From the NCBI GenBank assembly GCA_025464925.1, contig JAODMS010000045.1, positions 1 to 15,441 on the forward strand: a stretch of 15,441 bases of DNA. The letters are read 5' to 3'. Position 1 is the first letter of the stretch. Each line of letters starts with the position of its first letter. The DNA is from Arthrobacter sp. (GTDB lineage: Bacteria > Actinomycetota > Actinomycetes > Actinomycetales > Micrococcaceae). Under the pieces are notes generated by a model. That model was not told where the DNA came from. It did not search any database and saw only the letters and a list, made by a program, of their open reading frames with translations. The position numbers and the translations under genes are program-made. This document shows, piece after piece, positions 7,119 through 12,848 of the stretch.

Positions 7119-7784
7119 ATGACTGTCAACTGGGATCTCGTGTGGGGTTCACTGGGACCCATTCTGATGGGTGCGATAACCGGCACTGTTCCGCTGGCAC
7201 TGGCGTCGTTCGTCCTGGGGCTGCTGCTGGCCCTGCTGGTCGCGCTCATGCGGCTGAGCCGTAATCCCGTCTTTGCTGCGGTGGCGCGGATCTACATATC
7301 GGTTATCCGCGGCACCCCCCTCCTGGTCCAGCTGTTTGTCATTTTCTACGGGCTGCCGTCCATCGGAATAACCATCGATCCATGGCCTAGCGCGATCATC
7401 GCCTTCTCACTGAACGTGGGCGGCTACGCCGCCGAGGTCATTCGAGCGGCCATTCTGTCCGTTCCCAAGGGCCAGTGGGAGGCCGCATATACCATCGGCA
7501 TGTCGCGCCGGCGGTCACTGGTGCGGATTATCCTGCCGCAAGCCGCGCGGGTCTCGGTGCCGCCCCTGTCCAACACCTTCATCAGCCTGGTCAAGGACAC
7601 ATCGCTGGCTTCGCTGATCCTCGTGACCGAGCTGTTCCGTCAGGCGCAGCAGGTGGCGGCCTTCAGCCAGGAATTCATGCTGCTGTACCTGGAGGCAGCC
7701 GTCATCTACTGGGTGATCTGCCTGGTCCTCGCCGGTGGACAGTCCGCACTGGAGAAGAGATTGGACCGCTATGTCGCTCACTGA
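7119..7784 (+). CDS. tcyB: ABC transporter permease, probably cystine
   Basis: This is the membrane subunit of the amino acid importer. The 221-residue protein has several hydrophobic segments and the His/Glu/Gln/Arg-family permease sequence [16 protein letters not shown] (here [20 protein letters not shown]). It also carries the ATPase-contacting EAA loop, [20 protein letters not shown], followed by [20 protein letters not shown]. These stretches are very like the cystine permease TcyL of E. coli as I recall it. It begins 36 bp after the binding protein gene, and its last 14 bases overlap the start of the ATPase gene, so the two are translationally coupled. Confidence 0.9.
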   Translation: MTVNWDLVWGSLGPILMGAITGTVPLALASFVLGLLLALLVALMRLSRNPVFAAVARIYISVIRGTPLLVQLFVIFYGLPSIGITIDPWPSAIIAFSLNVGGYAAEVIRAAILSVPKGQWEAAYTIGMSRRRSLVRIILPQAARVSVPPLSNTFISLVKDTSLASLILVTELFRQAQQVAAFSQEFMLLYLEAAVIYWVICLVLAGGQSALEKRLDRYVAH

Positions 7785-8556
7785 ATCCCCGCTCCCGGAC
7801 TCCGCTGCGCTGCTGTCCGTGCGAGGACTGCGCAAGGCGTTTGGCCGGCAGGAAGTGCTGAAATCCATCGATCTGGACGTCAGCCGTGGCGAAGTCGTCA
7901 CCTTGATCGGGCCGTCCGGTTCAGGCAAGACGACGGTGCTGCGGTGCCTCAACGGGCTCGAAGTACCCGACGCCGGCATCGTGGAGTTCGTCGGCGAATC
8001 CACCGTCGACTTTTCCAGACCGGTGTCGAAGAAGCAGCTGGCCGCCTTGAGGGACCGCAGCGCCATGGTGTTCCAGCACTACAACCTTTTCCCGCACATG
8101 ACCGTCCTGGAGAACGTCATCGAAGGCCCGGTCCAGGTCCAGAAGCGGCCCAGGGCCGAAGCGGCCAGGGAGGCCAGGGAGCTACTGGCCCGCGTCGGGC
8201 TGGCCGACAAGGAGAACAGCTATCCCTTCGAGCTCTCCGGTGGCCAGCAACAGCGTGTCGGCATCGTGCGTGCGCTGGCGTTGCGCCCGCAGCTCTTGCT
8301 GTTTGACGAGCCGACGTCGGCGCTGGACCCGGAGTTGGTGGGAGATGTCCTGACCGTCATCAAGGAGCTCGCGGACGAAGGCTGGACCATGGTCGTGGTC
8401 ACCCACGAGCTCGCGTTCGCCCGCCAGGTTGCCGACGAAGTCATCTTCATGGACGGTGGCGTCGTCGTTGAACGTGGCCACCCGGACACGGTGCTGCGCG
8501 ACCCCCGGGAGGAACGCACCCGGCAGTTTGTGGACAGGCTCCTGAACCCGTTCTAA
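7771..8556 (+). CDS. tcyC: ABC transporter ATP-binding protein, probably cystine
   Basis: It hydrolyses ATP on the cytoplasmic face to drive the importer. The 261-residue protein has all nucleotide-binding motifs in order: Walker [11 protein letters not shown]-loop [17 protein letters not shown], signature [10 protein letters not shown], Walker [15 protein letters not shown] and the switch histidine in [10 protein letters not shown]. The ATG at 7771 overlaps the permease stop; an upstream in-frame ATG at 7735 lies well inside the permease gene and would add residues unlike the family. The sequence resembles the polar amino acid family, especially TcyN/TcyC. It appears to be the last gene of the operon, although no clear terminator follows. 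Confidence 0.92.
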   Translation: MSLTESPLPDSAALLSVRGLRKAFGRQEVLKSIDLDVSRGEVVTLIGPSGSGKTTVLRCLNGLEVPDAGIVEFVGESTVDFSRPVSKKQLAALRDRSAMVFQHYNLFPHMTVLENVIEGPVQVQKRPRAEAAREARELLARVGLADKENSYPFELSGGQQQRVGIVRALALRPQLLLFDEPTSALDPELVGDVLTVIKELADEGWTMVVVTHELAFARQVADEVIFMDGGVVVERGHPDTVLRDPREERTRQFVDRLLNPF

Positions 8557-8685
8557 GGCGTGTCTCCTAACCTCCGCCTAGTGTTCGGGCGGGCTGATGT
8601 CCATTGCTTCGCAGGGGGATCGTGTGGCAGCCTCGAAGTGATCCCCTCGCCGGGGCGACGACGGGCGACAGAGAAAGAGCACGGC

Positions 8686-9309
8686 ATGGGACTCATCCAT
8701 ATCGACCTGTTCACCACGCTCGACGGCGTCGCGCAGGCGCCCGGCGGGCCGGACGAGGACGCTGACGACGGTTTCGCGTTTGGCGGCTGGCAGGCGCCTC
8801 TCTTCGACGAGGTCGTCGGCGAGCAGGTCGACGCCGGGATGGCGGGGATGGACGCGCTGCTGCTTGGGCGCCGGACCTACGACATTTTCGCCGCGTACTG
8901 GCCGCACGCGGACGGGGGCATCGCGCGGCTGTTCAACCGCCTCCCGAAATACGTGGCCTCGCGCCAGACGCCGACCCTCGAGTGGGCCGGCTCCACACTG
9001 CTCGGTCCTGATGTCGTCGCCGCCGTGCGCGAACTGCGCGACCGGCACGCGAACATCCACGTCATCGGCAGCCTCGACTTCGTGCAGACCCTGTTCGCCG
9101 AGCGGCTCTTCGATCGGCTCACGCTCTGGGTGTATCCGATCCTCCTCGGCGGTGGAAAGAAGGTCTTCGCCGACGGGGTAGTTCCGACGAACCTCAGACT
9201 CATCGAGCCGGTCGTCGCCTCACCGAAGGGTGCGGTGCTGCAGCGCTACGCGCTCGCCGACGGCACGCCTGGCGTCGGCGATATGTCGGCCGGTGACCAG
9301 GAGGGCTAG
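8686..9309 (+). CDS. Dihydrofolate reductase-like (RibD C-terminal domain) protein
   Basis: The 207-residue protein has the RibD-C/DHFR fold pattern common in YyaP-type proteins. It opens with GLIHIDLFTTLDGVAQAPGG, then has MDALLLGRRTYDIFAAYWP, a nucleotide-binding stretch HVIGSLDFVQTLF, and near the end LTLWVYPILLGGGKKVFADG. Family members probably bind NADPH, but their substrates are mostly unknown and true DHFR activity should not be assumed. The ATG at 8686 is chosen because the fold starts there; the 126 bases of open frame before it (from 8560) do not look coding. Codon choice is richer in GCG, TCG and GGG than in neighbouring genes, which favour GCC and GGC. This hints at acquisition from another actinobacterium. 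The ribosome binding site is weak (GAGAAAGAG). Confidence 0.85.
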   Translation: MGLIHIDLFTTLDGVAQAPGGPDEDADDGFAFGGWQAPLFDEVVGEQVDAGMAGMDALLLGRRTYDIFAAYWPHADGGIARLFNRLPKYVASRQTPTLEWAGSTLLGPDVVAAVRELRDRHANIHVIGSLDFVQTLFAERLFDRLTLWVYPILLGGGKKVFADGVVPTNLRLIEPVVASPKGAVLQRYALADGTPGVGDMSAGDQEG

Positions 9310-9525
9310 GGCGTGCCTCCCGATGCCAGTGCTGCGCTCCAGAGCGTCGTCGCCGTGACCGGACTGATCTGGACGCCGGCCCTGCGCGCTGCCGCCGCGC
9401 GGTGTGCTTGAGCGGCAGCGACCCGTACCGGCGGAGGCCGGGGGACCGGGCTCTTCCGGTAAGTTAGCAGGAGACCCTGAACCTGTTGAACCAACAGCCT
9501 GAACAGAATAGGCGGAAGCTCGCCC

Positions 9526-10704
9526 GTGGCGGACAACAATCTCGAATCTCTCTTCTCCCGGCTGAGGAGGTTCCCGGACGTTGAAGCGGCCAACCTGCAG
9601 GCCTGGGACGCCACGGATAAGCTCCTGCTGGACACGGCGGCCGGGCTTCTGGGGCCCGGAAGCAAGCTTGCCGTCGTGGGGGACCGCTACGGCGCCCTGA
9701 CGCTCGGCGCCCTCCAGGCCACCACGCCCGAGACCCCGGCGCCGGACACGCGTGCCGGCAAGGGCGCCGGGACGGTCCGGGTGCACCAGGACCTCATCAC
9801 CGGTGAGCGCGCGCTTCGCAACAATGCCGACGCCCTGGACATCGCAGGGGGCTTTCAACAGCTCCCGCTCGGGGCCGCCCTGCTGGAGGGCGCGTCCGTG
9901 GTGCTGGTCCAGCTGCCCAAGTCCCTGTCCGAGCTGGAGGAAATCGCCGACGCCGTCGCCCGCCACGCCGCTGCCGACGTCGTGCTGCTGGCCGGCGGAC
10001 GGATCAAACACATGAGCCGCGGCATGAACGCCGTACTTGAGCGCTACTTCCACGATGTCCAGCCCCAGCTCGCCCGGCAGAAGTCGAGGATACTGCTGGC
10101 CCGGAATCCCAGGCTGGCCCAGGGCCCGCCGCCCTTCCCGGTCACTGAGGTGAACGCAGAGCTGGGGCTGACGGTCTGCGCCCGCGGGGCGGTCTTTGCC
10201 GGCACCCGCCTGGACATCGGAACCCGGTTCCTGCTGCAGTTCCTTCCGCAGATGCCGCACGCCCGGCACGCCATCGATCTGGGTTGCGGCACCGGCATCC
10301 TGGCGGCCGTGTACGCCCGCAGCACGCCGGATGCCCGGGTCACGGCCACCGACCAGTCTGCGGCCGCCGTCGACTCCGCCCTGGCGACGGCCCGCGCCAA
10401 CGGGCTGGAGGCGCAGATCGACGTGCTCCAGGACGATGCCATGAGCTCGTTGCCGGAGGGGAGTGCGGATCTGATCCTCCTCAACCCGCCCTTCCATCTG
10501 GGGGCGGCCGTCCACGCCGGGGCCGGGATCAAGATGTTCGAAGCGGCGGGGCGGGTCCTGGCGCCGGGCGGGGAGCTTTGGACCGTGTTCAACAGCCACC
10601 TCCACTACCAGCCCGCCCTGGAACGCCTCATCGGCCCCACCCGGGAGGTCGGCAGGAACCCGAAATTCACAGTCACAGCCAGTATCCGGGGGCTCCGGTC
10701 CTGA
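9526..10704 (+). CDS. RlmG/RsmC-type rRNA guanine-N2 methyltransferase
   Basis: A 392-residue class I methyltransferase that would use S-adenosylmethionine to methylate a guanine of ribosomal RNA. The C-terminal catalytic half has motif I DLGCGTG at residues 251-257, the acidic end of strand 2 in TATDQSAAAV, and the N2/N6 amino-methylating motif NPPF at 320-323. The N-terminal half is a degenerate methyltransferase-like domain with VVLVQLPKSLSELEEI and a KHMSRGMNAVLERYF stretch, similar in layout to RlmG (23S G1835) more than to RsmC (16S G1207); the exact target cannot be decided by eye. GTG 9526 is the likely start and lacks a strong ribosome binding site. It appears monocistronic. Confidence 0.85.
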   Translation: MADNNLESLFSRLRRFPDVEAANLQAWDATDKLLLDTAAGLLGPGSKLAVVGDRYGALTLGALQATTPETPAPDTRAGKGAGTVRVHQDLITGERALRNNADALDIAGGFQQLPLGAALLEGASVVLVQLPKSLSELEEIADAVARHAAADVVLLAGGRIKHMSRGMNAVLERYFHDVQPQLARQKSRILLARNPRLAQGPPPFPVTEVNAELGLTVCARGAVFAGTRLDIGTRFLLQFLPQMPHARHAIDLGCGTGILAAVYARSTPDARVTATDQSAAAVDSALATARANGLEAQIDVLQDDAMSSLPEGSADLILLNPPFHLGAAVHAGAGIKMFEAAGRVLAPGGELWTVFNSHLHYQPALERLIGPTREVGRNPKFTVTASIRGLRS

Positions 10705-10744
10705 ATCCCTGTTCCGAGTCCCGCCCAGATGGCTCGTCCTGGGT

Positions 10745-10782
10745 GACCTTTCTGCCGCTGGAAGGGGCGGGCGCGAAAGGTC
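10745..10782 (+). other. Inverted repeat after the methyltransferase gene
   Basis: GACCTTTC (10745-10752) and GAAAGGTC (10775-10782) are perfectly complementary over 8 bp, and CCGC/GCGG can pair inside them. There is no T run, so it may be a factor-assisted terminator or an mRNA-protecting structure for the methyltransferase transcript. It lies 40 bases after that gene and about 40 bases before the putative ROK promoter. Confidence 0.4.
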
Positions 10783-10820
10783 CGGGGCGGAAGCTGGGTG
10801 TGTGGGCGCACGCCTGCGCG

Positions 10821-10865
10821 TACGATGCTGACATCAGCAGTACTTAACCAAAGACGTTTAAGAGG
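10821..10865 (+). promoter_or_regulatory. Putative promoter and operator region of the ROK regulator
   Basis: TACGAT (10821-10826) is a plausible actinobacterial -10 box. It is followed at once by an inverted repeat, GCTGA-CA-TCAGC (10827-10838), and then by a second AT-rich imperfect dyad, CTTAAC ... GTTTAAG (10843-10861). The ribosome binding site AAGAGG (10860-10865) lies five bases before the GTG. Dyads between a -10 box and a repressor start suggest self-regulation by the ROK protein, but the binding site is inferred. Confidence 0.4.
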
Positions 10866-10870
10866 TATCA

Positions 10871-12124
10871 GTGACGGAGAGCCGCCAGCCCTCGGCGAGG
10901 CGCGGAACCAACCTCCCCCGCATGGGTGATTTCAACCTCACGGTTATCCTGGATGCCATCCGCCGGTCACCGGGTGGAATGAGCCGTGTGGAGCTGGCCC
11001 AGGTTGTAGGGCTGTCCCCGCAGACGATCTCCAACATCTCCCGCCGCCTGCTGGACCAGAAACTGATTGTCGAGGCGGGCAAGGAAGGCACCGGGCCCGG
11101 CAAGCCGCGGACCATGCTGCGCCTCAATTCCGCCGGGATGTACGCCCTGGGCGTCCATTTGGACCCCGCCGTGACGACATTCGTGGTGCTGGACCTTGTG
11201 GGGGCCGTGGTCAAGCACGCCCGGATCAGTACTCCTTCCGGCGCCGACCCCGGCGCCGTCATCGACACCATTTCCGCCGAGATCAAGCAGCTCATCGCGG
11301 AATCAGGCGTGGATCCCGCCAAGATCGCCGGCGTGGGGATCGCCTCGCCGGGGCCCATCGACCTTGAGGAAGGCACCGTCGTCGATCCGCCGCTCCTGCC
11401 CGGCTGGCACCGGGTGCCGCTGCGGGACGCCCTGGCGGCGGCCACCGGGCTGTCCGCCCTCATGGACAAGGACGTGACCAGCGCGGCCGTGGCGGAGACC
11501 TGGGCCGGGGGACCGAGCGGCGCCGGCAGCTTCATCTTTCTGTACATGGGAACCGGCATCGGCTGCAGCATCGTCCTCAACGATGAGGTGGTCCGTGGCA
11601 CCTCCGGAAACGCCGGCGAAATCGGACACATCGTGGTGGACCCCGGCGGTGCGCCCTGCGACTGCGGACTGCGCGGCTGCGTGAAGTCCTCCTGCATACC
11701 CCAGGTGCTGGTGGCCCAGGCGGAGGAAGCGGGGGTGCTGGACGGATCCCCTCAGGGCGCCAACGGAGCCCCGATCCAGGAACGCTTCGCCGAACTCTGC
11801 GCCAAAGCCGACGCCGGAGACCAGACAGCCGCCGGGATCCTCGACCGCTCCGCCGTGCTTGTCGCACGCGCCGTTTCGGCCGTCACCAACGCTCTGGATG
11901 TGGACCGTGTGGTTTTCGGCGGGCCGTTCTGGAGCGGCCTTGCGGAGCGGTACCTGGAACGCGTCCCCGAACTCGTCAGGGAAAACAGCGCCACCCGGAA
12001 AATCCACACCATCGAGGTGGTGGGTACCGGCGTGGGCGAGGATGTCGGCGCCATCGGCGCTGCCTGCCTCGTCCTGGAGCACACGCTCGGCCCACGCCCG
12101 CAGCGGCTCCTGCTTGACGGCTAG
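10871..12124 (+). CDS. ROK-family transcriptional regulator
   Basis: The 417-residue protein has an N-terminal winged helix-turn-helix (about residues 20-85, with MSRVELAQVVGLSPQTISNI) and a C-terminal sugar-kinase-like ROK domain. Such proteins usually repress sugar-uptake or catabolism genes until a sugar or sugar phosphate binds. Zinc-site residues are present: His253 in GEIGHIVVD and Cys263, Cys265 and Cys270 in CDCGLRGC. The kinase residues look degraded: the usual NDANAA-like motif reads KDVTSAA (residues 200-206, Asp201 kept), and the Glu that normally follows GCx is Lys272. This fits a pure regulator. No sugar genes lie beside it, so its targets are unknown and may include itself. The GTG start is supported by AAGAGG five bases upstream. 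It is convergent with the small gene that follows. Confidence 0.93.
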   Translation: MTESRQPSARRGTNLPRMGDFNLTVILDAIRRSPGGMSRVELAQVVGLSPQTISNISRRLLDQKLIVEAGKEGTGPGKPRTMLRLNSAGMYALGVHLDPAVTTFVVLDLVGAVVKHARISTPSGADPGAVIDTISAEIKQLIAESGVDPAKIAGVGIASPGPIDLEEGTVVDPPLLPGWHRVPLRDALAAATGLSALMDKDVTSAAVAETWAGGPSGAGSFIFLYMGTGIGCSIVLNDEVVRGTSGNAGEIGHIVVDPGGAPCDCGLRGCVKSSCIPQVLVAQAEEAGVLDGSPQGANGAPIQERFAELCAKADAGDQTAAGILDRSAVLVARAVSAVTNALDVDRVVFGGPFWSGLAERYLERVPELVRENSATRKIHTIEVVGTGVGEDVGAIGAACLVLEHTLGPRPQRLLLDG

Positions 12125-12151
12125 GACCGGCTGCTTGACGGCCGGGACCGG
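12110..12151 (+). repeat. Two 21-bp tandem repeats across the ROK stop codon
   Basis: Units 12110-12130 and 12131-12151 differ at only two adjacent bases (TA in the first, CG in the second). The first unit contains the TAG stop of the ROK gene at 12122-12124; in the second, the same codon position reads CGG. Twenty-one bases keep the frame, so readthrough would repeat the peptide LLDGxDR. Confidence 0.85.
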
Positions 12152-12169
12152 CTGCTGGCCCCGGCGTCC

Positions 12170-12367
12170 TTAGTCCAAGTCCTCGAGGATCATCCCGTAG
12201 GGAACGGTATCGTCCAGATGGGCCTGATGATCGTGCGGGTGAAATACCACCCGGACCCCGTGCAGCTTGTCCGCCGCAGACTGCATCAGGACCGGGCGGA
12301 CCGTGTTGATGAAACTCTCGCTCTTGCCGGCGAGATACTCCTGGTAACTGGCTGGAAGCTGGATCAT
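12170..12367 (-). CDS. Small conserved-looking protein of unknown function
   Basis: A 65-residue minus-strand gene, starting MIQLPASYQEYLAGKSE and ending YGMILEDLD. The central part contains VVFHPHDHQAHLD, with four His and two Asp close together, a possible metal site though not a known motif. No signal peptide or membrane segment is seen. The ATG at 12367 is preferred over an in-frame opening 20 codons upstream because a -10 box lies exactly six bases before it, and because the peptide upstream (GTCGALPIAAAPGY) looks random. It is convergent with the ROK gene, with 45 bp between their stops. I recall similar short unnamed proteins in Arthrobacter, but cannot confirm this here. Confidence 0.75.
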   Translation of the reverse strand: MIQLPASYQEYLAGKSESFINTVRPVLMQSAADKLHGVRVVFHPHDHQAHLDDTVPYGMILEDLD

Positions 12368-12373
12368 GGCAAC

Positions 12374-12379
12374 AGGATA
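12374..12379 (-). promoter_or_regulatory. Putative -10 box of a leaderless promoter for the small minus-strand gene
   Basis: Read on the minus strand, TATCCT is followed by six bases and then the ATG at 12367. This is the same geometry as at proA and predicts an mRNA beginning at or beside the start codon. No Shine-Dalgarno sequence is present. Confidence 0.45.
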
Positions 12380-12543
12380 GCCCGGCGCGGCGGCGATGGG
12401 GAGGGCTCCGCACGTGCCGGCAGGCAAGACCCGGGCCCGCGATTCGGGAACCGCACGCGGGAACTGAAACGCGGGATTAGCGAACGATATTCTGTCCAGC
12501 CCCGCAATAAGCCGTAAAGCGCCGTCTTAATTCGGGGGAAAGC

Positions 12544-12572
12544 TTGAATGGCCCCGCGGCGGGCCCTAGAGT
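12544..12572 (+). promoter_or_regulatory. Promoter of metF
   Basis: A -35 box TTGAAT (12544-12549) and a -10 box TAGAGT (12567-12572) have the ideal 17-base spacing. The spacer itself contains a short inverted repeat, GGCCC/GGGCC, which could bind a regulator. Transcription would start near 12579, giving a leader of about 270 bases before metF. Confidence 0.5.
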
Positions 12573-12581
12573 TCTATACAA

Positions 12582-12595
12582 GTTACCGAGGTAAC
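12582..12595 (+). promoter_or_regulatory. Palindrome at the expected metF transcription start
   Basis: GTTACC and GGTAAC are perfect inverted arms with a two-base centre. Flanking ACA and TGT extend the symmetry to 12578-12599 with one mismatch. It lies just downstream of the -10 box, where a repressor would block initiation. It could equally form a small RNA hairpin. Confidence 0.45.
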
Positions 12596-12596
12596 G

Positions 12597-12671
12597 TGTC
12601 AGCGATCCTCCGCCGACGGCCAGCCCCCGGGCAGCCCAGGAGGGTGTGGGTGCCCCCATGTGGGCCTGACA
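12597..12671 (+). promoter_or_regulatory. Candidate structured leader RNA of metF
   Basis: TGTCAG (12597-12602) can pair with CTGACA (12666-12671) to close a junction. Inside it, CCTCC (12606-12610) pairs with GGAGG (12639-12643) around further GC-rich hairpins, and GCCC/GGGC forms another arm at 12652-12665. The GGAGG strand is a Shine-Dalgarno-like sequence that would be hidden in this fold. I could not match it to the SAM-I, SAM-IV, SAH or cobalamin riboswitch cores, so its nature is open. Confidence 0.3.
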
Positions 12672-12848
12672 TTTGCTCACGGACAACTTCGTATCAGGCG
12701 TAACAGTCGCGGCTGCGTCCTGCTGAAGTTCTCTCCGTGTTCCCAAACTCAATTCATTGACGGCAGAGCTGTCGGCGCCTCTCCGGATTCACATCCCGGA
12801 GGCCGTTCCGGCGACGCTGCAGCCAGTGACTTCCAGCCAAGGACGCAA

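Larger units (their letters stand above)
12368..12848. other. 481-bp gene-free region upstream of metF
   Basis: It holds the small minus-strand gene's promoter at its left end, an AT-richer stretch (about 12475-12545), the metF promoter, a palindrome and a potentially structured leader. The open frame upstream of the metF ATG (from GTG 12660) has clearly lower G/C in third positions than metF itself, so I take it as non-coding. Confidence 0.6.

Noticed and set aside
8615..8646. GGGGATC/GATCCCC inverted repeat after the ATPase gene, as a terminator
   Set aside because: The 18-base loop, absence of a T run and an overlapping alternative CTTCG/CGAAG pairing make a terminator unconvincing.
9313..9411. 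32-codon open frame starting with GTG after the DHFR-like gene
   Set aside because: There is no ribosome binding site and no recognisable sequence, and it is short enough to occur by chance in GC-rich DNA. The rest of 9310-9525 holds nothing convincing either.
9220..10605. 461-codon minus-strand open frame opposite the methyltransferase
   Set aside because: The plus-strand frame has clear methyltransferase motifs; the antisense frame is Gly/Arg-rich shadow.
12597..12690. SAM-IV, SAM-I, SAH or cobalamin riboswitch upstream of metF
   Set aside because: Fragments such as GTGTCAGCG and GGGTGCCCC recall SAM-IV, but the GGCAACCCUCC-like core is missing. The SAH and B12-box cores are also absent, so only an unclassified leader is claimed.
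12477..12752. 91-codon minus-strand open frame in the metF upstream region
   Set aside because: Codon choice is not GC3-biased, there is no ribosome binding site, and it overlaps the metF promoter and leader.
12660..12848. 63-residue N-terminal extension of metF from GTG 12660
   Set aside because: Third-position GC is much lower than in metF, no family residues occur, and ATG 12849 has a well-placed AAGGA.
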